In this document: piece after piece, positions 32,413-41,259 of the stretch
Position numbering within the stretch: position 1 is the first letter of the stretch
Layout of the letters: each line of letters begins with the position of its first letter
Source of the DNA: Streptomyces sp. NBC_00878
GTDB taxonomy: Bacteria; Actinomycetota; Actinomycetes; Streptomycetales; Streptomycetaceae
Reading direction: 5' to 3'
Length of the DNA stretch: 64,000 nt
Assembly: GCF_026341515.1 (NCBI RefSeq)
Contig: NZ_JAPEOK010000001.1
Span: forward strand, 3,968,001 to 4,032,000
Notes under the pieces: generated by a model
The model's database searches: none
What the model saw: only the letters and a program-made list of their open reading frames with translations
What the model was told of the DNA's origin: nothing
Position numbers and translations under genes: made by a program

Positions 32413-34077
32413 TCAGCCCAGCTTCCCCGCGAGCCCCGTGAACTCCGCCCACGACAGTGCCGGCTTCCGTGGATCCCACAGCTTCTGGGTCAGCGCCCGC
32501 AGCGGCATCCGGACCCCCGCCGCCACCTGGTCCTGCGTCTGCGCACCCGAGAGGTCGCACCAGACGGCGAAGGAACCGCCGAGGATCTGGCCGTCGTACG
32601 CGCGTGACACCGGCGTCGTACCGCGCACGACGAGCGGGGTCCACTGCTCGTAGATGCGCTGCCCGGTCGGGTAGACGAAGGCGTTGGGCTGCCCGAGGAC
32701 GTAGTACAGGTACTCGTCGTTGTAGTTGACCAGCTTGCGCCCGGCCCGCAGATACTCGGCCGGCTGCCGCGCGCCGATCTCCTTGCCCGTCCAGTACGCG
32801 ACCTGGATGTCGTCGGCGGCCCGCACGACGCCCCCGTCGAAGAACCCGTCGTTCCAGGCCCGCACCGTCCGCCCGTGCCCGCGCATCACGGCGGCCCGGT
32901 CGTTCAGCCACCCCGTCGCGAGGTCCGCGATCCCCGCGCCCGACCCGTACTTCTCCTTGGCGGCGGCGGCCAGCTGCGGATACGAGGCCGCCGGGTTCGA
33001 CACCATCAGCGCCCGGTACTCGTCGGCGCCGAGGTGCCAGTTCCGCCCGGGGAAGAGGTCGGCGTACTCGTTCAGCAGGTCGTCGACGATCTTCGCGGAC
33101 GCGGGCTTGGAGATGTCGAGCGAGCCCCGCGAGACGACCCCCCGCACATTGCGAAGTTGCAGGTCCGGATGGGCGTCGAGCACCGCTCCCAGGTGGCCGG
33201 GCGAGTCGATCTCGGGCACGACGGTGATGTGCCGGCTCGCCGCGAGGGCGATGACGCGCCGCACCTCCGCCTTCGTCAGGTGCTGCTTCGACACGACCTC
33301 GGGGTGCGAGTCGGAGGCGATCCGGAAGCCCTGGTCGTCGGAGAAGTGCAGCCCGAGCTGGTTGTACTTCAGGTCCCCCAGCTCACGGATCCGGTCCTCG
33401 ATCCACCCGGCCGTGAAGTGCTTGCGCGCGATGTCCAGCATGAACCCGCGCTGCGGCTTGGCCGGCGAGTCCCGTACGACACCCTCGGGCGCCGTGCCGC
33501 CCTTCCGCACCTCCTGTTTGAGGGTGCGTGTCCCGTAGAAGACGCCCGCCTCGGCCGTACCGCTGATCCGCACCCGCCCGTTCTTCACACTCAGCGTGTA
33601 CGACTCGGCGTTCGCGTCCTCGTCGGTGAGGCCCAGCTCCACGTCCCCGGCCCGCGCCCCGCCGGAGCCCGCGTAGGCCAGCCCCAGTTCCCCGGCGAGC
33701 AGCCGCCCCTCGTCCGCGAGCGCGCCGTCGCCCACGACGACCCGCCCGCCCTTCGCGGGACGCCAGCCGGGCCCGCGGGCCGGGGTGTGCTCCCGCACGG
33801 CCGGAATCGTCTGCGGAGTCTTCGACAGCGGATACGTCCGACTGGGTGACGGAGTGGGCGACGGGGACGGTGTCGGCGCCAGGGCGGTTCTCCCACTGGA
33901 GGACTGCTGGGAGGAGGGTCCGCCGGAGTCACCGCTCGGCCAGAGCCCGACGGTCAGCACGGCACCCGCCACGACCACCACGCCCGCACTGACCAGCAGA
34001 GGCCGCCTGCCGCCAGGCAGAGCCCTCCTGCCGCCCCGCGACGGCCCGGAAGCCCTGCGCCCACGCCCGTTCACCAC
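32413..34077 (-). CDS. Secreted beta-N-acetylhexosaminidase, GH20
   Basis: An exported or membrane-anchored protein of about 554 residues. The likely start is GTG 34077 (or the next GTG at 34074), downstream of GGAGGG; the frame further upstream is unsupported. A basic N-terminus and a hydrophobic segment (PLLVSAGVVVVAGAVLTVGL) are followed by a Ser/Pro linker. The GH20b-like domain precedes the catalytic barrel, with RGFMLDIARKHF, LHFSDDQGFRI, VVPEIDSPGH and the catalytic HLGADEY, where the Asp-Glu pair is intact. WNDG and FAVWCDL follow. It should release terminal GlcNAc/GalNAc from chitin or wall oligosaccharides. It is divergent from the gene at 34209. Confidence 0.9.
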   Translation of the reverse strand: MVNGRGRRASGPSRGGRRALPGGRRPLLVSAGVVVVAGAVLTVGLWPSGDSGGPSSQQSSSGRTALAPTPSPSPTPSPSRTYPLSKTPQTIPAVREHTPARGPGWRPAKGGRVVVGDGALADEGRLLAGELGLAYAGSGGARAGDVELGLTDEDANAESYTLSVKNGRVRISGTAEAGVFYGTRTLKQEVRKGGTAPEGVVRDSPAKPQRGFMLDIARKHFTAGWIEDRIRELGDLKYNQLGLHFSDDQGFRIASDSHPEVVSKQHLTKAEVRRVIALAASRHITVVPEIDSPGHLGAVLDAHPDLQLRNVRGVVSRGSLDISKPASAKIVDDLLNEYADLFPGRNWHLGADEYRALMVSNPAASYPQLAAAAKEKYGSGAGIADLATGWLNDRAAVMRGHGRTVRAWNDGFFDGGVVRAADDIQVAYWTGKEIGARQPAEYLRAGRKLVNYNDEYLYYVLGQPNAFVYPTGQRIYEQWTPLVVRGTTPVSRAYDGQILGGSFAVWCDLSGAQTQDQVAAGVRMPLRALTQKLWDPRKPALSWAEFTGLAGKLG

Positions 34078-34208
34078 AGACCACTCACCCTCCTGCACCC
34101 TCCGACGACCGTCCCGCGACGACCGTCCTCGCACGCGGTACCTTCTCTGCGAACCTAAGCCCCGCGACCCGGGGTAACCGTCCACCACACATCCTTAAAC
34201 TCTCTCTT

Positions 34209-34991
34209 ATGGGTGACATTCGGGCATCTGTCGGACAGCTCGCGTCATACCTCGATAGCGTGATGACACATCTCTCACTTGACCCCCTGCCGAACCACGC
34301 GTGGTGCACACCCGAGCACCGCCGAACCGCCGAGGAACCCACGCTGCCCGCGCACCGTCCTTCCCGACTCCCCGGCCAGGCCGTCGCCACACCGGAACAG
34401 TCCGAGCCACCGGAATCCCCGGAGCCACCGAACATGCCGGAACTGCCGGAACTACCGGGGCAGACCCGCTCGACACCGGATCCCGCCGGGCCCGGCCTCA
34501 CCGGCCCCCGTCCGACCGGCCTGGAGCGGTTCAACGTCATGCCCGCCGACGAGGCCGAGCGCGCCCTCCTCACCTGCTGCGGCAGCCACCGCTGGGCGCG
34601 CCGGCTGGCCGCCCACCGCCCGTACCCCGACCTGGACGCCCTGCTGGCCGCGGCCGACGAGGCGGCGTACGACCTGACGTCCGGCGACCTCGCCGAGGCC
34701 CTGGCCTGCGAATCCCTCACCGTCCTGCCGGAGGGCGCGTACTCCGCGGCCCACACCGCCCTGAGCGCCGCCCACGCCGCGTACGAGAGCCGTTTCGGCC
34801 ATGTCTTCGTCATCTGCCTGGACGACACGGCCCCCGAGGAGTCCCTCGACCAGGTCCTGGCCGGAATCCGATCACGATTGACAAACGATCCGGACGAGGA
34901 ACGAGTCCTGACAGCGGAAGAACTCCGCCGCCTGGCAAGAGGCCGCCTCACCAGATCTTTCAGAGACGCGGACAACTGCGCGGTCTCTTAG
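34209..34991 (+). CDS. OHCU-decarboxylase-like protein lacking expected catalytic residues
   Basis: Up to 260 residues. The C-terminal ~160 match the 2-oxo-4-hydroxy-4-carboxy-5-ureidoimidazoline decarboxylase fold: LERFNVMPADEAERALLTCC, HRWARRLAAHRPY, AAYESRFGHVFVICLD and ELRRLARGRL. True enzymes of purine catabolism carry a histidine in an 'HPxIG' motif and a glutamate in 'SxxEQ'; here the corresponding text is ALACESLTVLPEG and AYSAAHTAL, so both appear lost. The N-terminal ~105 residues are Pro-rich and poorly conserved, and the real start may be later (ATG 34263 or further in). No urate-pathway genes are nearby. It may be a non-catalytic paralogue. Confidence 0.7.
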   Translation: MGDIRASVGQLASYLDSVMTHLSLDPLPNHAWCTPEHRRTAEEPTLPAHRPSRLPGQAVATPEQSEPPESPEPPNMPELPELPGQTRSTPDPAGPGLTGPRPTGLERFNVMPADEAERALLTCCGSHRWARRLAAHRPYPDLDALLAAADEAAYDLTSGDLAEALACESLTVLPEGAYSAAHTALSAAHAAYESRFGHVFVICLDDTAPEESLDQVLAGIRSRLTNDPDEERVLTAEELRRLARGRLTRSFRDADNCAVS

Positions 34992-35130
34992 GGGGCGCGG
35001 TCTTTCCAGGGGCGCGGGGAACGGCGCAGTCTTTTGTCTTTTAGGGGCGCGGGGCTGTATCGATGTGCGGCTCCGCCGCGTGGGCGCGACAAGCCACAAC
35101 GCACCCGCACCCGCACCCGCACCCGCACCC
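34992..35130. repeat. Dispersed repeats and a hexanucleotide tract upstream of sdhC
   Basis: Two copies of the AGGGGCGCGGGG motif (about 35011 and 35042) and a CTCCGCCGCGTGGGCGCGACAAGCC segment precede five perfect GCACCC hexamers (35101-35130). The arrangement parallels the motif at 8877. The remaining ~220 bp before sdhC probably hold the sdh promoter; TACGAT at 35261 fits a -10 but no -35 is clear. Confidence 0.6.
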
Positions 35131-35353
35131 GGCAAACCACACAAACCCCCACCCCCGTAGCCGCCCCGCACCACCTACGGAGTAGCCCGTCCGTGTCCCA
35201 AACAACTGCCGGTTCGATCACATCGGTAGGCCCGCCGTAAACGTTCCGACAACACGTCGCTACGATGGCCGGGGCCGGTGGACCGTACCCGGCCGGGCCC
35301 GTCCGACACAGAAGCCGGCGCGGCCCCTAATCCCCGCTCCCGGAGGGTCTTCC

Positions 35354-35734
35354 GTGCCGGCTGGAACGCTGTACCGCGGCCGGGAAGGAATGTGGTCCTG
35401 GGTGGCTCATCGAGTCACCGGCGTCCTCATCTTCTTCTTCCTGTTCGTACACGTGCTGGACACCGCGCTAGTCCGTGTCTCCCCCGAGGACTACGACAAG
35501 GTCGTAGCCACCTACAAGACGCCGATCGTCGCGCTGCTGGAGTACGGCCTCGTCGCCGCCATCCTCTTCCACGCGCTCAACGGCCTGCGTGTGATCGCCG
35601 TCGACTTCTGGTCGAAGGGCCCGCGCTACCAGAAGCAGATGCTCTGGACCGTGGTCGGCATCTGGGTCGTGCTGATGGTCGGGGCCCTGTACCCCGTACT
35701 CGGCCACGCCGCTCGTGAAGTCTTCGGGAGCTGA
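35354..35734 (+). CDS. sdhC: Succinate dehydrogenase cytochrome b556 subunit
   Basis: A 126-residue membrane anchor starting at GTG 35354 with CGGAGGG upstream. Three hydrophobic spans are visible. WSWVAHRVTGVLIFF is the conserved quinone-site region (Ser-His-Arg area), and ILFHALNGLRVI contains the likely heme-ligand histidine. With SdhD it anchors the catalytic subunits and passes electrons to menaquinone. It is the first gene of sdhCDAB, separated from sdhD by 8 bp. The length is usual for the family. Confidence 0.93.
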   Translation: MPAGTLYRGREGMWSWVAHRVTGVLIFFFLFVHVLDTALVRVSPEDYDKVVATYKTPIVALLEYGLVAAILFHALNGLRVIAVDFWSKGPRYQKQMLWTVVGIWVVLMVGALYPVLGHAAREVFGS

Positions 35735-35742
35735 CGCCAACC

Positions 35743-36228
35743 ATGTCCACCACTGAGAAGACCGCCGCTACCGGCATCGGCCCCGTCGAGGGCGAGTCCC
35801 TCTACAGCGTCGAGAACCCGGCGCCCCTGATCGAGGCCCCGCGCAAGCGGACCAAGAAGACCCCGAAGTCCACCCGTGGCAACTTCGAGATGGCCGCGTG
35901 GCTCTTCATGCGTCTGTCCGGCATCGTCCTGGTCGTCCTGGTCATCGGGCACCTGCTGATCCAGCTCGTCCTCGACGGCGGCGTGTCCAAGATCGGCTTC
36001 GCCTTCGTGGCGGGCCGCTGGGCGTCCCCGTTCTGGCAGACCTGGGACCTGCTGATGCTCTGGCTGGCGATGCTGCACGGCGCCAACGGCCTGCGCACGG
36101 TCATCAACGACTACGCGGAGCGCGCGAACACCCGGCTGTGGCTGAAGGGCCTGCTCTACACCGCCACGGTGTTCACCATCCTGCTGGGCACGCTGGTGAT
36201 CTTCACCTTCGACCCGAACATCCGCTAG
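35743..36228 (+). CDS. sdhD: Succinate dehydrogenase hydrophobic membrane anchor subunit
   Basis: A 161-residue protein with a ~45-residue hydrophilic N-terminus (rich in Pro and Lys) before three membrane spans. The motif [19 protein letters not shown] marks the quinone-site side, and [15 protein letters not shown] contains the candidate heme-ligand histidine. It pairs with SdhC in complex II. It lies between sdhC and sdhA in a tight operon, with 19 bp before sdhA. The N-terminal extension is usual for actinobacterial SdhD. Confidence 0.93.
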   Translation: MSTTEKTAATGIGPVEGESLYSVENPAPLIEAPRKRTKKTPKSTRGNFEMAAWLFMRLSGIVLVVLVIGHLLIQLVLDGGVSKIGFAFVAGRWASPFWQTWDLLMLWLAMLHGANGLRTVINDYAERANTRLWLKGLLYTATVFTILLGTLVIFTFDPNIR

Positions 36229-36247
36229 AGCCGGGGCTAAGAGACTC

Positions 36248-38005
36248 ATGAAGATCCACAAGTACGACACCGTCATCGTCGGCGCGGGCGGCGCCGGCAT
36301 GCGCGCCGCGATCGAAGCGACGAAGCGCAGCCGTACCGCCGTGCTCACGAAGCTCTACCCCACCCGCTCCCACACGGGCGCCGCGCAGGGCGGCATGGCC
36401 GCCGCGCTGGCCAACGTGGAGGAGGACAACTGGGAGTGGCACACCTTCGACACGATCAAGGGCGGTGACTACCTGGTCGACCAGGACGCCGCCGAGATCC
36501 TGGCGAAGGAAGCCATCGACGCGGTCCTCGACCTGGAGAAGATGGGCCTGCCGTTCAACCGCACGCCGGACGGCACGATCGACCAGCGCCGCTTCGGCGG
36601 TCACAGCCGCAACCACGGCGAGGCCCCGGTCCGCCGGTCCTGCTACGCGGCCGACCGCACCGGCCACATGATCCTCCAGACGCTGTACCAGAACTGCGTG
36701 AAGGAGGGCGTGGAGTTCTTCAACGAGTTCTACGTCCTCGACCAGCTGATCACCGAGGTCGACGGCGTCAAGCACTCGGCCGGTGTCGTCGCGTACGAAC
36801 TGGCGACCGGTGAGATCCACGTCTTCCAGGCGAAGGCCGTGATCTACGCGTCCGGCGGCACCGGCAAGTTCTTCAAGGTGACGTCGAACGCGCACACGCT
36901 GACGGGTGACGGACAGGCGGCGGTCTACCGTCGCGGGCTGCCGCTGGAGGACATGGAGTTCTTCCAGTTCCACCCGACCGGCATCTGGCGCATGGGCATC
37001 CTGCTGACGGAGGGCGCCCGCGGTGAGGGCGGCATCCTCCGCAACAAGGACGGCGAGCGCTTCATGGAGAAGTACGCGCCGGTGATGAAGGACCTCGCGT
37101 CCCGCGACGTCGTGTCCCGCTCCATCTACACGGAGATCCGTGAGGGCCGCGGCTGCGGTCCCGAGGCCGATCACGTCTACCTCGACCTCACGCACCTCCC
37201 GCCGGAGCAACTGGACGCCAAGCTCCCGGACATCACCGAGTTCGCCCGCACCTACCTGGGCATCGAGCCGTACACGGACCCGATCCCGATCCAGCCCACC
37301 GCGCACTACGCGATGGGCGGCATCCCGACGAACGTCGAGGGTGAGGTCCTGTCGGACAACACCACGGTCGTCCCCGGCCTGTACGCCGCCGGCGAGGTCG
37401 CCTGCGTGTCAGTCCACGGCGCGAACCGCCTGGGCACGAACTCCCTCCTCGACATCAACGTGTTCGGTCGTCGCGCGGGTATCGCGGCCGCGGAGTACTC
37501 CGCGAAGACGGTCACGCACGTCGAACTGCCCGAGGAGCCTCAGTCCCTGGTCGTCGCGCAGATCGAGCGGTTGCGGTCGTCGACGGGCAACGAGCGCGTG
37601 GCGGACATCCGCCGCGAGCTGCAGGAGACCATGGACGCCAACGTCATGGTGTTCCGCACCGAGCAGACGATCAAGACGGCGGTGGAGAAGGTCGCGGAAC
37701 TCCGCGAGCGCTACCGGAACGTCTCGATCCAGGACAAGGGCAAGCGGTTCAACACCGACCTGCTGGAGGCCGTCGAGCTCGGCAACCTCCTTGACCTGGC
37801 CGAGGTCATGGCAGTCTCCGCCCTGGCGCGCAAGGAGTCCCGCGGCGGTCACTACCGCGAGGACTACCCGAACCGCGACGACGTCAACTTCATGCGCCAC
37901 ACCATGGCGTACCGCGAGGTCGGCGACGACGGCACCGAGTCCATCCGTCTCGACTACAAGCCGGTCGTCCAGACCCGCTACCAGCCGATGGAGCGTAAGT
38001 ACTGA
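36248..38005 (+). CDS. sdhA: Succinate dehydrogenase flavoprotein subunit
   Basis: A 585-residue flavoprotein starting at ATG 36248. It has the FAD Rossmann motif [11 protein letters not shown] (residues 11-21) and the covalent-flavin histidine at residue 42 in [11 protein letters not shown]. Catalytic and substrate-site text includes [26 protein letters not shown] and the capping-domain region. [10 protein letters not shown] and [12 protein letters not shown] are typical of SdhA. It oxidises succinate to fumarate in the TCA cycle on the cytoplasmic side of the membrane. Its stop overlaps the sdhB start by one base (TGATG). Confidence 0.96.
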   Translation: MKIHKYDTVIVGAGGAGMRAAIEATKRSRTAVLTKLYPTRSHTGAAQGGMAAALANVEEDNWEWHTFDTIKGGDYLVDQDAAEILAKEAIDAVLDLEKMGLPFNRTPDGTIDQRRFGGHSRNHGEAPVRRSCYAADRTGHMILQTLYQNCVKEGVEFFNEFYVLDQLITEVDGVKHSAGVVAYELATGEIHVFQAKAVIYASGGTGKFFKVTSNAHTLTGDGQAAVYRRGLPLEDMEFFQFHPTGIWRMGILLTEGARGEGGILRNKDGERFMEKYAPVMKDLASRDVVSRSIYTEIREGRGCGPEADHVYLDLTHLPPEQLDAKLPDITEFARTYLGIEPYTDPIPIQPTAHYAMGGIPTNVEGEVLSDNTTVVPGLYAAGEVACVSVHGANRLGTNSLLDINVFGRRAGIAAAEYSAKTVTHVELPEEPQSLVVAQIERLRSSTGNERVADIRRELQETMDANVMVFRTEQTIKTAVEKVAELRERYRNVSIQDKGKRFNTDLLEAVELGNLLDLAEVMAVSALARKESRGGHYREDYPNRDDVNFMRHTMAYREVGDDGTESIRLDYKPVVQTRYQPMERKY

Positions 38006-38784
38006 TGGCTACTCCCACCCTGGACAAAGCGGACAGCGCCGGTGCGCCGGAGGCCGGCTTCGCCGACACCCCGTACATCACCGCCACGTTCCGCGTCCGC
38101 CGCTTCAACTCCGAGGTCTCGGCGGAGGCGGTCTGGGAAGACTTCCAGCTGGAGATCGACCCGAAGGAGCGCGTCCTGGACGCCCTCCACAAGATCAAAT
38201 GGGACCAGGACGGCACCCTCACCTTCCGCCGGTCCTGCGCGCACGGCATCTGCGGCTCGGACGCGATGCGGATCAACGGCAGGAACCGCCTTGCCTGCAA
38301 GACGCTGATCAAGGACATCAACCCCGAGAAGCCCATCACGGTCGAGCCCATAAAGGGCCTGACGGTCCTGAAGGACCTGGTCGTGGACATGGAGCCGTTC
38401 TTCCAGGCGTACCGCGACGTGATGCCCTTCCTCATCACGAAGGACACGAACGAGCCGACCCGGGAACGCCTCCAGACGGCGGAGGACCGCGAGCGCTTCG
38501 ACGACACGACGAAGTGCATCCTCTGCGCGGCCTGCACCTCCTCCTGCCCGGTGTTCTGGAACGACGGCCAGTACTTCGGCCCGGCCGCGATCGTCAACGC
38601 GCACCGTTTCATCTTCGATTCGCGTGACGAGGCGGGCGAGCAGCGCCTGGAGATCCTGAACGACAAGGACGGCGTGTGGCGCTGCCGCACCACGTTCAAC
38701 TGCACGGACGCCTGCCCCCGAGGCATCGAGGTAACGAAGGCGATCCAGGAAGTGAAGAGGGCGCTGATCACTCGGCGGTTCTGA
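38005..38784 (+). CDS. sdhB: Succinate dehydrogenase iron-sulfur subunit
   Basis: A 259-residue electron-transfer subunit. The [2Fe-2S] site is SCAHGICGSDAMRING plus RLAC. The [4Fe-4S] and [3Fe-4S] sites are CILCAACTSSCPVFW and CTDACPRGIEV. It connects the flavin in SdhA with the quinone site in SdhC/SdhD. It is translationally coupled to sdhA and is the last gene of the operon, followed by a nested inverted repeat that should terminate transcription. Length and motifs are normal for the family. Confidence 0.96.
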   Translation: MATPTLDKADSAGAPEAGFADTPYITATFRVRRFNSEVSAEAVWEDFQLEIDPKERVLDALHKIKWDQDGTLTFRRSCAHGICGSDAMRINGRNRLACKTLIKDINPEKPITVEPIKGLTVLKDLVVDMEPFFQAYRDVMPFLITKDTNEPTRERLQTAEDRERFDDTTKCILCAACTSSCPVFWNDGQYFGPAAIVNAHRFIFDSRDEAGEQRLEILNDKDGVWRCRTTFNCTDACPRGIEVTKAIQEVKRALITRRF

Positions 38785-38850
38785 CCGTCGCGACAGCACC
38801 GCGGCCGCACCACGACCGCACGTTGACGAAGGCCCTGCCTTCCGGACTTC

Positions 38851-38983
38851 CGATGCTGTTGGCGAATCCCGTCAGATCCCCGGCAAGTGGGTTGTGAGTC
38901 CCAGCGACACGCCGTGAACCCGGCGTGTCGCTGGGACTCTCGCGACAATTGCCTCGCCCTACGGATTCGCCAACGGCATCCGG
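38851..38983 (+). terminator. Nested inverted repeat, terminator of the sdh operon
   Basis: The inner hairpin has perfect 19-bp arms (38896-38914 and 38921-38939; GAGTCCCAGCGACACGCCG and its complement) around TGAACC. An outer pair lies around it: GTTGGCGAATCC (38858-38869) and GGATTCGCCAAC (38963-38974), with partial pairing beyond. No T-run follows. The inner stem is strong enough to stop transcription. Confidence 0.75.
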
Positions 38984-39126
38984 ACTTCCGGGGGCGGGGC
39001 CTTCTTCGTGGAACGGTCGGACTCCCCCTCTGGGCGATCCTCACCCAGCAGGACAGGGCGGCCCCCAGCGCACGGTACTGCCCCGCGGCACGGTCGTCTG
39101 AGGCAGGAGCGGCCCGTTTACCGCGG

Positions 39127-39642
39127 CTACACAAGCGGCGCCTTCGCCCCCGCGGGTTCCGCGTGCGTGCCCGGCCCTTCTGCGCCCGGGGTGATCCACT
39201 CCGCCCACACCTCCTTGCCTCCGGTCGTGCGCCGCCCGTTGACGAGGAGGTAGTGCCCCCAGTCGTCGGCACACCCGCGCATGAGCCAGAGCCCGCGGCC
39301 ATGCTCCTGCCCGGTGTCGGGGGCCTGCTCCGGCCCCAGCCGTTCGGACGGCATGTACGGGCTGCTGTCCCACACACTGAGCCTCAGACGGCCGCCCGTA
39401 CGCATGATCCGTACGGACACGGGATCCCGCGTACAGACAAGGGAGTTGGTGACCAGCTCGGAGGCGACGAGTTCGACGTTGTCGAGGACGGCGTCCCGGA
39501 CGCGGTGCCGGGTGAGGACGGCTCGCACGTGGGCGCGCACGATGCCGGGGCCGAGGGGGGTTCTTGGGATACGCAGGACGTACTCCCAGTCGGCGTCGAG
39601 CGGGGAGCAGTCGGCGAGGTCTTTCAGGGCGAGTTCGGGCAT
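39127..39642 (-). CDS. HATPase-domain regulator (anti-sigma-like, whiJ-cluster type)
   Basis: A 171-residue protein starting at ATG 39642 behind GAGGAG. It contains a GHKL/HATPase_c_2 fold as in RsbW-type serine kinases: LDNVELVASELVTNSLVCTR is the N-box (with Glu and Asn), SVRIMRTGGRLRLSVWDSS gives the G1-like region, and HGRGLWLMRGCADDWG is the G2 box. In Streptomyces many such small proteins accompany XRE-DUF5753 and DUF397 genes (whiJ-like loci). It is divergent from the XRE gene and would bind a sigma or partner protein in the cytoplasm. A specific partner cannot be named. Confidence 0.85.
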   Translation of the reverse strand: MPELALKDLADCSPLDADWEYVLRIPRTPLGPGIVRAHVRAVLTRHRVRDAVLDNVELVASELVTNSLVCTRDPVSVRIMRTGGRLRLSVWDSSPYMPSERLGPEQAPDTGQEHGRGLWLMRGCADDWGHYLLVNGRRTTGGKEVWAEWITPGAEGPGTHAEPAGAKAPLV

Positions 39643-39794
39643 GGCCGTAACTCCTCGTTGAGGTACGGGGGTTGGATGGGGGGCGGGTGGCGCGGGCGGT
39701 GGCTCTGCCGCCGGCCTGTGTGTGGGCATGGCGGTGCACTTCCGTGAAGTCCGTCACCACGGTGGGTAGTTGGTACGCCACTGAAGGTAGAGGA

Positions 39795-39823
39795 TTGGGA
39801 GTAGGGTTACTACTCCTTACGTC
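39795..39823 (+). promoter_or_regulatory. Operator-like palindrome inside the promoter of the XRE gene
   Basis: GGAGTAG (39798-39804) and CTACTCC (39810-39816) form a 7-bp inverted repeat with a 5-nt centre. It fills the 17-bp spacer between TTGGGA (39795-39800) and TACGTC (39818-39823), a plausible -35/-10 pair. A second smaller palindrome, ACCCCTAAGGGT, lies near 39831. Binding by the XRE protein itself is a reasonable guess. Confidence 0.45.
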
Positions 39824-39857
39824 AAACCATTACCCCTAAGGGTGAGAGGGCTGCGGC

Positions 39858-40709
39858 ATGCCACCAAGATCAGCAGCGACCGTACGGCAACAGCGCATCG
39901 GTGCTGAGCTGCGCAAGCTAAGAGAACGGGCGGGGCTGACCGCACGCGAGGCCGGGGAGTTGCTGAGCGTCAACGCGGCACGCATTAGCTCCATCGAAGC
40001 CGGGCGTTTCGGTGTCAGCATCGACCGGGTTCGCATGTTCGCCCACAGTTACGGCTGTTCGGACGAGCCGTATATCGAGGCGCTCTCAGCCATGACCGCG
40101 GGTCGGGGGCGCACCTGGTGGGAGGCGTACCGCGAGTCCCTACCCTCGGGGCTGCTCGATCTGTCCGAACTGGAGCACCACGCGACAGCGATCCGCACGG
40201 CTCAGATCGCCCACATCCCCGGCCTGTTCCAGACGGTCGACTACGCACGCCTCGTCTTCAGACAGTCCATCCCCAAGCTGTCCCCACCCGAGGTCGAGTA
40301 CCGCGTCACGCATCGCATCAAGCGTCAGGGCATCCTCTTCGCGGACAACCCGACCTCGTACACCGCGATCATTCACGAAGCCGCCCTGCGCATGCGGTTC
40401 GGCGGTCGGGATGTGACACGTGAACAGTTGGAGCACATCGTCGAGATGAGCGAACGGGACCACGTCACCGTCCTGGTGATCCCCTACGAGGCCGGCATCT
40501 TCCCCGGCGCCGGACAGACCGTCCTGTACGCCGAAGGACCTGTCCCCCAACTGGACACCGTGCAACTCGACGCCGAACATGGGTCCGTATTCCTCCACAC
40601 GGACTTCCAGCTGGAGAACTACCGCACGTTCATGTCCCACTTCGAAGCGGTCGCCCTCAAGGAAGCCGCGTCGCGAGACCTGATCCACGAGATCATCGCC
40701 AACCTGTGA
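39858..40709 (+). CDS. XRE-family regulator with DUF5753 (WhiJ-like)
   Basis: A 283-residue DNA-binding protein starting at ATG 39858. The N-terminal HTH_31-type helix-turn-helix reads IGAELRKLRERAGLTAREAGELLSVNAARISSIEAGR. The remaining ~190 residues are the DUF5753 effector domain (IPGLFQTVDYARLVF, YRVTHRIKRQGIL, VLVIPYEAGIFPGAGQ). Such proteins occur in dozens of copies per Streptomyces genome, next to a DUF397 gene and often an HATPase, and the prototype WhiJ controls development in S. coelicolor. It is followed by the DUF397 gene after 10 bp. Confidence 0.92.
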   Translation: MPPRSAATVRQQRIGAELRKLRERAGLTAREAGELLSVNAARISSIEAGRFGVSIDRVRMFAHSYGCSDEPYIEALSAMTAGRGRTWWEAYRESLPSGLLDLSELEHHATAIRTAQIAHIPGLFQTVDYARLVFRQSIPKLSPPEVEYRVTHRIKRQGILFADNPTSYTAIIHEAALRMRFGGRDVTREQLEHIVEMSERDHVTVLVIPYEAGIFPGAGQTVLYAEGPVPQLDTVQLDAEHGSVFLHTDFQLENYRTFMSHFEAVALKEAASRDLIHEIIANL

Positions 40710-40719
40710 AAGGCCCCAA

Positions 40720-40911
40720 GTGCCTACCCTCCACTGGCAGAAGTCGACCTACAGCAGCGAGGGAAACAACTGCGTCGAACTCGCCACCGCCCCCGACGGA
40801 ACGATCCGCCTCCGCGAATCCGACGACCCGACGACCGCCCTCACGCTTCTCCCCTCGGGCCTCCGCTCGCTGCTGGTCGCGGCCCGCCGGGAGATAACCA
40901 ACCGCCCTTGA
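40720..40911 (+). CDS. DUF397 small protein (whiJ-cluster partner)
   Basis: A 63-residue protein starting at GTG 40720, with AAAGG about 7 nt upstream and overlapping none of the XRE gene. It shows the DUF397 pattern: LHWQKSTYSSEGNNCVELAT, then RLRESDDP and LLPSGLRSLL. In whiJ-like loci these small proteins act with the XRE-DUF5753 regulator, possibly as a toxin- or antitoxin-like or co-regulatory factor; the mechanism is still debated. It completes the HATPase / XRE / DUF397 triad at this locus. Confidence 0.9.
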   Translation: MPTLHWQKSTYSSEGNNCVELATAPDGTIRLRESDDPTTALTLLPSGLRSLLVAARREITNRP

Positions 40912-41014
40912 GGACCCTCGCTGCCGGACCAACGGTCCGCCGACGCATGCTGGTGCGCCGACACGGGGTGCCACCGCCTACCGGATCGACATCCTGGAAC
41001 AACTCACCAGGCTG

Positions 41015-41245
41015 TCAGCAACTTCGCTGAAGCGGGGCTGCAGACGCCTCCAACTCGCCGATCTTCTCCAGCTGGGCCCTGACAATGTCGTCCGGACCGC
41101 TCGCCGGGTTCTTGCCCTGCGGCCCTCTCGGCCTGTTGAAGGTGTAGAACATGGCGAGCGTCGTACCCATTCGGGCCACGACCACGGCGTAGGGAACCTT
41201 CACAGGCTCCTCGTTCGGGAACGACACGACCTGGGTGAGCCGCAA
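41015..41245 (-). pseudogene. C-terminal fragment of a hypothetical secreted protein
   Basis: A 76-codon open frame reading VVSFPNEEPVKVPYAVVVAR, then TLAMFYTFN and DDIVRAQLEKIGEL. This looks like the end of a larger secreted or lipoprotein hypothetical, of the kind that ends in 'VPYAV.V...DTVAMF.A' and 'V..Q..KL'. Its upstream part is cut off at about 41245, exactly where integrase-like sequence starts on the other strand. I infer a truncated gene at a recombination junction. The parent family is not named. Confidence 0.45.
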
Positions 41246-41259
41246 GGAGACACTTTCGT

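Noticed and set aside
35101..35130. CRISPR or regulatory array in the GCACCC repeats
   Set aside because: Five 6-bp units without spacers; more likely a simple-sequence tract within dispersed repeats.
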